Of a DNA stretch of 64,000 bases, positions 1-9,842 are shown piece after piece; within the stretch, counting starts at the first letter, position 1, and each line of letters opens with the position of its first letter. The notes below the pieces were generated by a model. The model had not been told where the DNA came from and did no database searches. It was given only the letters and a program-made list of their open reading frames with translations. Position numbers and translations under genes: made by a program. The stretch is taken from contig NZ_CP108101.1 of assembly GCF_036195325.1 (NCBI RefSeq), positions 2,666,001 through 2,730,000 of the forward strand. The letters run 5' to 3'. Source of the stretch: Streptomyces sp. NBC_00234. Lineage in GTDB: Bacteria; Actinomycetota; Actinomycetes; Streptomycetales; Streptomycetaceae.

Positions 1-380
1 CAGAACCCCAGCGCCATGGCGACCATGCCGGTGTCCACCACACGTACCGGCACCGGCGCGTCCTTGGACGCGAGCAGCGCGGAGTCGTACGTCCCCGAGA
101 TCTCGGCCGACAGATGCAGGGAAACGATGGCCGTCGCCCCGGCATCGGCCGCCGCCCGGTACGCGGCGGCGAAGACCTCGGGGTTGGGCCGGGACGTCGT
201 CACGGAGCGGCGCTTCTGCAGGGCGGAGGCCAGCGAGCGGGCCGAGATCTCCGTGCCCTCCTCCAGAGCCTGATCACCCAGGACGACGGTCAGCGGCACC
301 GTGGTGATGCCGTGCCGTTCCATCGTCTCGGGCGGCAGGTAGGCCGTTGAATCGGTGACGATCGCGACATGGCGGGACAT
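1..380 (-). CDS. DegV family protein (3' part cut off by window edge)
   Basis: Reading leftward from an ATG at 380, the product begins MSRHVAIVTDSTAYLPPETM and continues through a TTVPLTVVLG segment, TTSRPNP, and a SLHLSAEISGTYDSA stretch. These are the hallmarks of DegV proteins, which bind a fatty acid in a pocket formed by their two domains and act as carrier subunits for fatty-acid kinase systems in Gram-positive bacteria. The TDST turn near residue 10 and the later S-x-x-x-SGT segment are the typical ligand-contacting elements. About 126 codons are present and the C-terminal half lies outside the window. No kinase partner is visible in this window. Confidence 0.85.
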   Translation of the reverse strand, partial: MSRHVAIVTDSTAYLPPETMERHGITTVPLTVVLGDQALEEGTEISARSLASALQKRRSVTTSRPNPEVFAAAYRAAADAGATAIVSLHLSAEISGTYDSALLASKDAPVPVRVVDTGMVAMALGF

Positions 381-536
381 GAGCCGGAGGTTACCTTCCG
401 GGGCGGGGGCACAGCAGCCCGGCCCCGATCGGCTGATCGATTCCGGTCGCTTCGGATCGGATACTGCCACGTCCGGCCACAGTGCTTCACACCGCCCGGT
501 CTCCCCGGGCAGTGCGGCTGAACTGGGCCGACCCGT

Positions 537-1304
537 TCAGTTGGTCGTTTCCGGTCTTGCCGACTTCTGCCACGGGTAGCCGGCGGCGCGCCTCGGGTCA
601 GCGGCCGTGATCGCCTGCGGCGTGTCGGTGTCGGCCTGCCCCGACGCGTCGGGCCGGGTGCCGTCACGATCACCCCGCCCCGCGTCCCCCTGCGACTGCT
701 GCTGCGGCTCGTCCTGCCCCTGCGACCAGTCGTGCGTCCGCGTGGACGCCTGCGGCTCCTCCACCGTCCAGTGGCGCAGCGCCCCGGCCTCCACGTCGAT
801 CTGTGCGTTCAGCGCGTCCAGGTCGTCGTCGGCGAACTGACGGGCCCGGTCGCGTGCCGCCCAGCGCAGCGACTCCGCCGAGTGCGTGATGCGCTGGGTG
901 CGTTCCTTCAGGCCCGGCAGCAGCGAAGCCACGGTCGCCCGGTCCGGCTCGCGCTCCAGCCGCTTCAGCTCGTCGTCGAGTTCACGGCCGTGCACGCTCA
1001 GCCGCTCGAACAGCCCCAGCGACTCCGAGAGGGACGCGTCCTCCGCCAGTCCGGCGTGCAGCGCGTCCTGGGTGGCCCGCATCGACGTACGCAGGGTGAG
1101 CCGCAGCTGTGCCAGTTCGCCCGGCACACCCGGCTGCCCGTAGCTCTTCGCCCGGAGCGTGGTCTCCTCGACGGTCCGGCGCGCCTGCGTGATCGTACGG
1201 TCCACGCCGCGCCTCGCCGCGCCGACGACCTTGACGCCCGCGTACACGCCCAACGCCACGAACGCGACGAACAGCAGCGCCAGAATCGTGATCACGACTT
1301 CCAT
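537..1304 (-). CDS. Hypothetical N-terminally anchored protein
   Basis: A 255-residue protein with one hydrophobic segment at about residues 4-28 (ITILALLFVAFVALGVYAGV), followed by a positively charged, mostly helical cytoplasmic-type region and an acidic, Gln/Asp-rich tail from about residue 195. The middle is rich in Arg, Glu and Leu with heptad-like spacing, suggesting a coiled coil. A GAGGGG ribosome binding site sits 7 nt before the ATG. No enzymatic motif is visible. It lies downstream of leuS with a 124-bp gap and is probably a separately transcribed, Streptomyces-conserved protein of unknown function. Confidence 0.8.
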   Translation of the reverse strand: MEVVITILALLFVAFVALGVYAGVKVVGAARRGVDRTITQARRTVEETTLRAKSYGQPGVPGELAQLRLTLRTSMRATQDALHAGLAEDASLSESLGLFERLSVHGRELDDELKRLEREPDRATVASLLPGLKERTQRITHSAESLRWAARDRARQFADDDLDALNAQIDVEAGALRHWTVEEPQASTRTHDWSQGQDEPQQQSQGDAGRGDRDGTRPDASGQADTDTPQAITAADPRRAAGYPWQKSARPETTN

Positions 1305-1428
1305 GAGCGCCCCTCGGTTTCCGGTTCGGCTGCCGGTGTGCCGGTCGCCACTTCTACCGTAAACGGAACAGGCAGGCCAGGGGTTCCAACGGAACCCCCA
1401 ACCTGCCCGTAGGGGAAAGCCCCGACCG

Positions 1429-4302
<2,874 letters not shown>

Positions 4303-4370
4303 GATCCTCAAAGCTCCATCGATCGTCATCTGCCGGCGCCCACGTCTACGGACACACGTCTACGGAAACG

Positions 4371-4395
4371 AAAAATCCCCTCGCACAGGAGGGGA
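4371..4395 (-). terminator. Intrinsic terminator of the leuS attenuator
   Basis: On the minus strand TCCCCTC, a six-base loop and GAGGGGA form a seven-pair stem directly followed by TTTTTCGTTT. It lies between the Leu-rich leader peptide and the leuS start, about 68 nt before the ATG, which is where an attenuator terminator is expected. Confidence 0.8.
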
Positions 4396-4439
4396 CGCCG
4401 CGCCGATTCCGACCAGGCATTCTCACCGGTCGGGAGTGA

Positions 4440-4478
4440 TCAGCGCGGCTCGCTAAGCAGAAGGCGTACGGCACGCAT
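4440..4478 (-). CDS. Leucine-rich leader peptide of leuS (MRAVRLLLSEPR)
   Basis: A 12-codon reading frame, ATG at 4478 to TGA at 4440-4442, encodes MRAVRLLLSEPR with three consecutive Leu codons (CTT CTG CTT). CTT is rare in this GC-rich genome, which makes stalling on low Leu-tRNA more sensitive. It ends 45 nt before the terminator stem. No ribosome binding site is visible, but a TACCCT box lies 6 nt upstream, so the transcript probably starts at the A of the ATG. The design is that of ribosome-mediated attenuation. I recall computational reports of amino-acid attenuators in actinobacteria, and this may belong to them. Confidence 0.75.
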   Translation of the reverse strand: MRAVRLLLSEPR

Positions 4479-4484
4479 GGCGTC

Positions 4485-4490
4485 AGGGTA
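4485..4490 (-). promoter_or_regulatory. Candidate -10 box for the leuS leader
   Basis: TACCCT on the minus strand ends 6 nt before the leader-peptide ATG, consistent with a leaderless transcript. No convincing TTGACA-like -35 is seen 16-19 bp further upstream, so this is a motif-only call. Confidence 0.45.
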
Positions 4491-4639
4491 CCGCACGGGG
4501 CCGGAGCCCGGCCGGGGGCCGCCGGTCCGTGGACGGGCGGCCGGGACGGAACGTCCGGGAAGCGGGGGTTACTCCGCGTACCTACCTCTATCGGGGCAAC
4601 CATTCAATCCCCGTACTGGCCGGTATGGAGCGACTTAGC

Positions 4640-6100
4640 ATGCCGCAACGGGACCGCATTGCCGAACCATTCGGAGTCGCCCCAATGAACCCTCATCGCA
4701 AGAACCGCTCATCCCCCACAATGAGCCCCGGAATGAGCCGTCCCATGCAAGGCGGACTGACCGTCGCCCTGCTGGTTCTCATCCCGCTGCTCGCCGTCGC
4801 AGGGAGCGACGACTTGCGCGCCGCGCTCGACTTCACCACCGGCGTTCTTTCCCTGGTGTCGCTCACCGCGACCGTCGCCTGGGGCCTGCTGGCCACTGAC
4901 CGGCTGTTCCTGTCCACGCGTCAGCGGCTGCTCGCCCAGGGCATCCACCGGGCCACCGCCGTGGCCTCGCTCGGCTTTCTCCTGCTCCACGTCACCGTGA
5001 AGGTCGCCCTCGGGCATGTGGCGCTCGTCGGCGCCCTCGTACCCTTCGGTCTCGGAGTACGCGGCACGGCCGGTCTCATCGGTTTCGGCTCGCTGGCCGG
5101 ACTGCTGATGATCGTCACCGCCGCGACCGGCGCCCTGCGGAGCGCCTTCGTCCATCCGTCCCCTTCCACCACCCTGCTGGGGAGCTCGCTGCGCTCCCCC
5201 CTGAAGGCGGGCCGGTTCGCGGGCCGCTGGCGCGCCCTGCACGGGCTGGCCTACCCGGCCTGGTGCTCGGCACTGATCCACGGCCTGTACGCGGGCCGGG
5301 CCGCCGCGACCTGGGTCGTCGTGATGTACGGCCTGTGCTTGCTCGCGGTGGCGGCGGCACTGTGCCTGCGGCTCCTCCCGCAGCCCGAGAAGCGCCGGAT
5401 CGCCGCCCTGATCACCTCGCTGATCAGCCCCGACACGCTGCCCGCCGAGCCGGACCCGGACGCCCGCGCCGCCCCGCCGGCCGGCCCCGGGAGCGCACCG
5501 GACCACGACGCTCCCGGACGGTTCGATCGGGGGTGGCGCGAGCCCGACCGTGAGGTCCGGGGCACTCCCATCCGCCCCAGGACCCTCGCGGCCCCCTCCC
5601 CTCCCCTGTACGAGGCCCCGCCGCGCAGCTCCGAGCGGCTCGGCGGGGACCCTGGTCCGGCCGCCGGGGCGCCGCTCAAGGGCCCGGGGATCGCTGCCGC
5701 CTACCGGGCCGTCTCCCTCTCCCCCGACCCGCCGCCCGCCCAGCCGGACAGCCGCTGGCCCACCCCGTCGCCCGCTCCGCCCGCACAGGCGGTCAGGCCG
5801 CCGCAGGACCCCGGGCACGCCTACGCCGCCGAGCAGGAAGGGCCGTACAACGCGTCGCCGCACACCGCGTACGACGCCACCCCGCACGCCGCACCGCCGT
5901 ACGGCGCCACCCCGCCGCACACGACCCCCTATCCGACCGCCTCGTACCCGGCCTCCCCGTACGTCCCCGGCTCCGAGGCGCCGACCGGTCCGCTCCCCGC
6001 CGTCGGCGAGACGGCGTACGACACCGGGCCACGGCCCGGACCGCTCTATCCACCACCCGCCGGTGAACCCTGGCACGCACCCGCTGGAGACCGACCGTGA
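4640..6100 (+). CDS. Membrane bis-haem cytochrome b (ferric-reductase-like) with long Pro-rich tail
   Basis: Predicted 486-residue protein. After a short basic N-terminus come several hydrophobic spans (residues about 30-250) carrying two histidine pairs, H103/H117 and H201/H214. Their 14- and 13-residue spacing is that of ferric-reductase-like and b561-like proteins, which hold two haems b across the membrane. From about residue 260 the chain is cytoplasmic-type, Pro-, Ala- and Tyr-rich and of low complexity. The start at 4640 is favoured by GGAG 9 nt upstream; in-frame alternatives exist upstream (4529, 4622) and downstream (4685). The stop overlaps the next start (GTGA), so the two are translationally coupled. 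It probably passes electrons between the flavoprotein encoded next and a membrane or extracytoplasmic acceptor, which is inferred. Confidence 0.8.
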   Translation: MPQRDRIAEPFGVAPMNPHRKNRSSPTMSPGMSRPMQGGLTVALLVLIPLLAVAGSDDLRAALDFTTGVLSLVSLTATVAWGLLATDRLFLSTRQRLLAQGIHRATAVASLGFLLLHVTVKVALGHVALVGALVPFGLGVRGTAGLIGFGSLAGLLMIVTAATGALRSAFVHPSPSTTLLGSSLRSPLKAGRFAGRWRALHGLAYPAWCSALIHGLYAGRAAATWVVVMYGLCLLAVAAALCLRLLPQPEKRRIAALITSLISPDTLPAEPDPDARAAPPAGPGSAPDHDAPGRFDRGWREPDREVRGTPIRPRTLAAPSPPLYEAPPRSSERLGGDPGPAAGAPLKGPGIAAAYRAVSLSPDPPPAQPDSRWPTPSPAPPAQAVRPPQDPGHAYAAEQEGPYNASPHTAYDATPHAAPPYGATPPHTTPYPTASYPASPYVPGSEAPTGPLPAVGETAYDTGPRPGPLYPPPAGEPWHAPAGDRP

Positions 6101-7671
6101 ACGTCCCCCTCCCCGATGTCCCCGAAGTGCGCGTCGTCGGCCTGCCACAGCTGACCAGCGGCTTCGACCTGGTGGAGCGACTCGACCTCGGCATGCACCT
6201 GAAGGTGCACGGACCGCTCGAACCGATGACCGGCGAGCGCCTCGCCGAGCTGGCCGAAGCCATCTCCCTGTGCGGCCGGGGCGGTGCCGGATTCCCGTTC
6301 GGGAGGAAGCTGCGCGCGGTGGCCAAGGCGTCCATCCGCCGCGGTGTCCGGCCCGTCGTCGTGATCAACGGAAGCGAGGGCGAGCCCGCCTGCCGCAAGG
6401 ACACCGTGCTGCTCAACCGCGCCCCGCACCTCATCCTGGACGGCGCCCTGCTGGCCGCCGAGGCCCTCGGCGCGCGCACCCTGATCGTCGCGGTCACACG
6501 TAACTCCACGGAGATATCCGTCCGGGCGGCCCTGGCCGAGCGCGGCCTGTCCGACAGGCGGGGGCAGCAGTTGCGGGCCCGGGTGGTGCGCACCCCGGAA
6601 CGGATGGTCTCGGGCGAGGCTTCGGCGGTCATCCGGGCGGCGAGCGGCGGTCCCGCGCTGCCGCCCGGCCGCCGGGAACGGGCCGCCGAGGCAGGCGTCG
6701 GCGGTGCCCCGACGCTGCTGTCGAACGCGGAGACCTACGCCCAGCTCGCCGTCGCCGCCCGGATCGGACCCCGGCGCTACGGCCACACCGGGCTGCCCGA
6801 CGAGCCCGGCACGGTCCTGCTCACCGTCTCCGGCTCCGTATCGCGCCCGATGGTCATCGAGGTGCCGACCGGGGTGCCGCTGCGGTACGTGCTCCAGCTG
6901 GCCGGTGCGCCTCCGCTCCCCCAGGGCGTGCTGACCGGCGGATATCACGGCAACTGGATCGACTCGGTCGCCGCGCACGACGCCGTCGTCTCCGTCAGGT
7001 CCCTGGCCGCGGTGGGCGGCGCACTCGGGGCCGGCGCCATCCTGCCGATCGCGCCCGGAACCTGTCCGCTCGGTGAGTCGCTGCGCATCGCGAACTGGCT
7101 GGCCGCGGAGACGGCGGGCCAGTGCGGGCCGTGCAAGCTCGGGCTCCCGGCCGCCGCCGGCGGCCTCTCCGATGTCCTGAACGGTGGCGGACCGGCAGCG
7201 CTGGAAGCCTTGCGCGAGGTGACCCAGGCGGTGAAGGGCCGGGGCGCGTGCAAGCACCCCGACGGCTCCGCGCGCTTCCTGGCCTCGACCCTGTCCGCGT
7301 TCACCGACGACCTCGCCGCGCACGTCCTGGACGGCGGCTGCGGCCGGGACACCCTCGGAGTGCTGCCGCTGCCCGGACCGGGCTACCAGGATCTGGAGGA
7401 GTCCATTCCGAGCGGCGGGAAGCTGGCGGTCGACTGGACGCTCTGTCAGGGCCACGGGCTGTGCGCCGACATCGTCCCCGAGCTCATCCGGCTGGGCCCC
7501 GACGGGTATCCGGCACTCGCGGACGCCTCGGTTCCGATGCATCTGCGCGGGCGGGCCCAGCGGGCCGTACGGCGCTGCCCGGAACTCGCGCTCCGCATCG
7601 AGCAGGCACCGGCCGAGCGCCCCGCCCTGCCGAGCACCAACCGCAAGGCCCTGGGCAGCGGACGCAGTTGA
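6097..7671 (+). CDS. NuoF-like NADH dehydrogenase flavoprotein fused to a C-terminal ferredoxin
   Basis: A 524-residue protein related to the 51-kDa (FMN and NADH-binding) subunit of complex I. GRGGAGFPFGRK at residues 60-71 is the FMN/NADH glycine loop and NGSEGEP at 91-97 matches the NuoF N-A-D-E-G-E-P motif. The N3 iron-sulfur site is partial: C343, C346 and C385 are present, but the residue aligned with the first Cys of E-S-C is A340. From about residue 440 a small ferredoxin follows with C450, C456 and C494 and the pattern C-x-G-H-G-x-C, typical of actinobacterial [3Fe-4S]-type ferredoxins. A GGAG lies 8 nt before the GTG, which overlaps the upstream stop. No other nuo genes are near, so it serves the adjacent cytochrome rather than complex I. 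Confidence 0.88.
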   Translation: MNVPLPDVPEVRVVGLPQLTSGFDLVERLDLGMHLKVHGPLEPMTGERLAELAEAISLCGRGGAGFPFGRKLRAVAKASIRRGVRPVVVINGSEGEPACRKDTVLLNRAPHLILDGALLAAEALGARTLIVAVTRNSTEISVRAALAERGLSDRRGQQLRARVVRTPERMVSGEASAVIRAASGGPALPPGRRERAAEAGVGGAPTLLSNAETYAQLAVAARIGPRRYGHTGLPDEPGTVLLTVSGSVSRPMVIEVPTGVPLRYVLQLAGAPPLPQGVLTGGYHGNWIDSVAAHDAVVSVRSLAAVGGALGAGAILPIAPGTCPLGESLRIANWLAAETAGQCGPCKLGLPAAAGGLSDVLNGGGPAALEALREVTQAVKGRGACKHPDGSARFLASTLSAFTDDLAAHVLDGGCGRDTLGVLPLPGPGYQDLEESIPSGGKLAVDWTLCQGHGLCADIVPELIRLGPDGYPALADASVPMHLRGRAQRAVRRCPELALRIEQAPAERPALPSTNRKALGSGRS

Positions 7672-7683
7672 ACCTGAACGACG

Positions 7684-7718
7684 AAGAGCGGGTCATCCGA
7701 TCCGGATGACCCGCTCTT
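7684..7718. terminator. Bidirectional hairpin between the NuoF-like gene and tRNA-Ala
   Basis: AAGAGCGGGTCATCCG and its exact complement are separated by three bases, giving a 16-pair stem. It ends the rightward redox unit at 7671 and also follows the leftward tRNA gene. Only short T runs flank it. Confidence 0.8.
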
Positions 7719-7724
7719 TCACTG

Positions 7725-7797
7725 TGGAGCTAAGGAGAATTGAACTCCTGACCTCCTGCATGCCATGCAGGCGCTCTACCAACTGAGCTATAGCCCC
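7725..7797 (-). tRNA. tRNA-Ala (GGC), copy 1
   Basis: The minus strand folds into a complete cloverleaf: acceptor GGGGCTA/TAGCTCC, D arm GCTC-AGTTGGTA-GAGC, anticodon arm CCTGC-ATGGCAT-GCAGG with anticodon GGC reading Ala GCC codons, and a T arm AGGAG-TTCAATT-CTCCT. The discriminator base is A and CCA is not encoded. The 73-nt gene is identical to a second copy about 760 bp to the right. Confidence 0.97.
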
Positions 7798-7906
7798 TCG
7801 CTGCTTGCCGCCCGGTTTCCCTTGGCGACATCGAGAACATTACACGGTCCCCCCGGTCCTCCACCAAATCGTTTCCCGTCTGGGCCGTTTTGCCCGATTT
7901 CGGGGG

Positions 7907-8140
7907 TCAGGCGGTGGCGAAGGAGTAGAACCGCTTGAGGGTGCAGTGCTCCTCCAGGAGCCTCCCGTAGATCGGCTCCCCCTCCAGCTCCCGGTAGGTC
8001 TCGATGGGGTCGCCTTTTATGATCAGCGCCCGCGCGCACTCCTCGCACCAGTACTGGTACTCCGGGTTGACCGGATCCATGTCCCGGACGATGGGCGTAC
8101 CACTGCCGCACCAGTCGCATTTACGCCTGTGTGCACCCAT
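7907..8140 (-). CDS. Small zinc-ribbon protein (77 aa)
   Basis: A 77-residue protein with two CxxC knuckles, C-D-W-C near residue 8 and C-E-E-C near residue 32, likely binding one zinc ion. The rest contains a short helical segment ending FYSFATA. No catalytic signature is present. A GGAG lies 7 nt before the ATG inside the preceding gene's end; only 3 bp separate the two, so they form a two-gene operon of small zinc-ribbon proteins between two tRNA-Ala genes. Such proteins are often DNA-, RNA- or protein-binding adaptors. Specific function unknown. Confidence 0.8.
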   Translation of the reverse strand: MGAHRRKCDWCGSGTPIVRDMDPVNPEYQYWCEECARALIIKGDPIETYRELEGEPIYGRLLEEHCTLKRFYSFATA

Positions 8141-8143
8141 CAG

Positions 8144-8341
8144 TCAGCTCCAGCTGTGGCCGCAGGCCGTGCACCCGTAGGAAACCCCGCCGTTGTCACC
8201 CAGGACCTGGGCCACTTGGGACGAACTGCAGGACGGACAGCCGAGCACAGAGAAGGGGGCAAGGGGCGGAGTGGGACGCGAGGGGCGGGAGGCGGCGGGT
8301 GTGACGGGCAGGTCCGGGACCTGTTCGCGACTCGCAGGCAT
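8144..8341 (-). CDS. Small zinc-ribbon protein (65 aa)
   Basis: Starts at ATG 8341 (MPASREQVPDL) behind a strong GGGAGGGAG, 5-6 nt upstream. An in-frame longer reading exists back to 8524 but would run through the tRNA-Ala gene and is rejected. The 65-residue product has a disordered Pro/Ser-rich N-terminal half and a C-terminal ribbon with C-P-S-C and C-T-A-C-G-H-S-W, a TFIIS-like or rubredoxin-like knuckle arrangement. First gene of a pair with the adjacent 77-residue zinc-ribbon gene. Function unknown. Confidence 0.75.
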   Translation of the reverse strand: MPASREQVPDLPVTPAASRPSRPTPPLAPFSVLGCPSCSSSQVAQVLGDNGGVSYGCTACGHSWS

Positions 8342-8445
8342 CGCGCTCCCTCCCGATCGGTCCTTCGCCCCCTCCGGCGCTCCGATTCTGCCATGGCCCC
8401 GCAAGGGGGTCAGCCCGCCGAGGAGCCGGCCTTCCGGGTAACGAA

Positions 8446-8477
8446 AAGATCCCGCCCCCAACCGGGGACGGGATCTT
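8446..8477. terminator. Hairpin downstream of tRNA-Ala copy 2
   Basis: AAGATCCCG-C-CCCC pairs with GGGG-A-CGGGATCTT across a short loop with one C-A mismatch. It lies immediately downstream of the leftward tRNA at 8483-8555 and upstream of the small zinc-ribbon genes. Confidence 0.65.
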
Positions 8478-8482
8478 GATTG

Positions 8483-8555
8483 TGGAGCTAAGGAGAATTG
8501 AACTCCTGACCTCCTGCATGCCATGCAGGCGCTCTACCAACTGAGCTATAGCCCC
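8483..8555 (-). tRNA. tRNA-Ala (GGC), copy 2
   Basis: Identical over all 73 nt to the copy at 7725-7797, with the same GGC anticodon in a CCTGC-ATGGCAT-GCAGG arm. CCA is not encoded. Flanking sequences differ between copies, so the duplication boundary is close to the mature tRNA plus a short upstream stretch. Confidence 0.97.
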
Positions 8556-8670
8556 GCTGTTCGCTTTCTTTCCCGCGTTTCCGCGCTGCGAACAAGAAGA
8601 ACTTTAGCCTGCGACCAGCCAGAAAGTGAAATCCGGCCGACGTCGCCCGGAGACGGCCTCCGGGCAGCGG

Positions 8671-9324
8671 TCAATCGTCGTCGCCCAGCACCGGTTCCGG
8701 CAGTGTCCCGGCGTTGTGTTCGAGCAGACGCCAGCCGCGCGCGCCCTCACCGAGGACGGACCAGCAGCAGTTGGACAGACCGCCGAGCCCTTCCCAGTGG
8801 TGGGCGTCCAGGCCGAGCAGACGGCCGATGGTCGTCCGGATCGTGCCTCCGTGGCTGACCACGACGAGCGTGCCGCCGTCGGTCAGCTTGTCGGCGTGCT
8901 GCAGCACCACCGGGGCGGCCCGGTCGGCGACCTCGGTCTCCAGCTCGCCCCCGCCGCGGCGCACGGGCTCGCCGCGCTTCCAGGCGGCGTACTGCCCGGC
9001 GTACTGCTCGACGATCTCGTCGTGCGTGAGCCCTTGCCAGGCGCCCGCGTACGTCTCGCGCAGGGCGGAGTCGTGCGCCACCGGGAGACCGGTGACCGCG
9101 GCGAGCTCAGCCGCTGTGGCCGATGCCCTCCGCAGGTCCGAGGCGACGATCGCATCGGGCTTCAACGAGGCGAGCAGCCGGGCGGCCCGACGGGCCTGCC
9201 CGATGCCGGCTTCGGTGAGCTCGATGTCCGTGGAGCCCTGAAAACGGCGCTCCAGATTCCACGCCGTCTGACCATGACGCCAGAGGACGATCCTGCGGCC
9301 CCTGCCGCTGCTGCTGCCGTTCAG
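8671..9324 (-). CDS. Histidine phosphatase (phosphoglycerate-mutase-like), probable CTG start
   Basis: The RHGQ phosphoacceptor motif (VLWRHGQTAWN) lies upstream of the first in-frame ATG (9165), so the true start must be further left in the protein. Reading upstream, the only start candidate before a TGA is a CTG at 9324 that overlaps the rsfS stop as CTGA, with a GGAAGG about 10 nt before it. This gives 217 residues: RHG near residue 17, E of the LRETYAG segment, and the second histidine in VVSHGG. Members dephosphorylate small phosphometabolites or act on cobalamin or teichoic intermediates; the substrate cannot be told. Translationally coupled to rsfS. Confidence 0.85.
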   Translation of the reverse strand: MNGSSSGRGRRIVLWRHGQTAWNLERRFQGSTDIELTEAGIGQARRAARLLASLKPDAIVASDLRRASATAAELAAVTGLPVAHDSALRETYAGAWQGLTHDEIVEQYAGQYAAWKRGEPVRRGGGELETEVADRAAPVVLQHADKLTDGGTLVVVSHGGTIRTTIGRLLGLDAHHWEGLGGLSNCCWSVLGEGARGWRLLEHNAGTLPEPVLGDDD

Positions 9325-9752
9325 TGCTGCTCACCTTCCGGGATGCCGTTGAGCTGTGCGTGCTCCTCGGCCTTGCCGCGGGTCTTGAGCGCGTCCTCGG
9401 GGAGGCCGATCTCGGGGCAGTCCTTCCACAGGCGCTCGAGCGCGTAGAACACGCGCTCCTCGCTGTGCTGGACGTGGATCACGATGTCGACGTAGTCGAG
9501 GAGGATCCAGCGGGCGTCGCGGTCACCCTCGCGGCGCACCGGCTTGGCGCCGAGCTCCTTCTGGAGCCGCTCCTCGATCTCGTCGACGATCGACTTGACC
9601 TGGCGGTCATTGGGGGCCGAGGCCAGCAGGAAGGCGTCGGTGATCGACAGCACGTCGCTGACGTCGTAGGCGATGATGTCGTGCGCGAGCCGGTCGGCGG
9701 CCGCCTGAGCGGCGGCGTTGATGAGCTCGATGGAGCGGTCCGTGGCGGTCAC
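9321..9752 (-). CDS. rsfS: Ribosomal silencing factor RsfS (YbeB/Iojap family)
   Basis: A 143-residue protein with the family core: DVSDVLSITDAFLLASAPNDRQV, followed by GDRDARWILLDYVDIVIHVQ and a C-terminal ALERLWKDCP. RsfS binds ribosomal protein L14 and blocks joining of 30S and 50S subunits during starvation. Start is GTG at 9752 with only a weak upstream purine run. It sits downstream of the LCP-protein gene and nadD, the usual nadD-rsfS association, and overlaps the phosphatase gene by 4 nt. Confidence 0.95.
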   Translation of the reverse strand: MTATDRSIELINAAAQAAADRLAHDIIAYDVSDVLSITDAFLLASAPNDRQVKSIVDEIEERLQKELGAKPVRREGDRDARWILLDYVDIVIHVQHSEERVFYALERLWKDCPEIGLPEDALKTRGKAEEHAQLNGIPEGEQH

Positions 9753-9842
9753 ATGCAGGCTTTCGTCGGCGGTCAGATCAACCTCTAGGGTCTCACGGAC
9801 CGCCGACAGCCCCTACGACGATCGTTCGATCGCGCCGTTTCG

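Noticed and set aside
4303..4329. In-frame upstream start for leuS at 4329
   Set aside because: No ribosome binding site; the purine run sits before 4302 and conserved homology begins there.
8342..8524. Longer N-terminus of the 65-residue zinc-ribbon protein
   Set aside because: The extension would translate the tRNA-Ala gene and its hairpin; the ATG at 8341 has a strong ribosome binding site.
7725..8555. Integration site of a mobile element at the duplicated tRNA-Ala
   Set aside because: Both tRNA copies are complete and no integrase, excisionase or relaxase lies in or near the interval.
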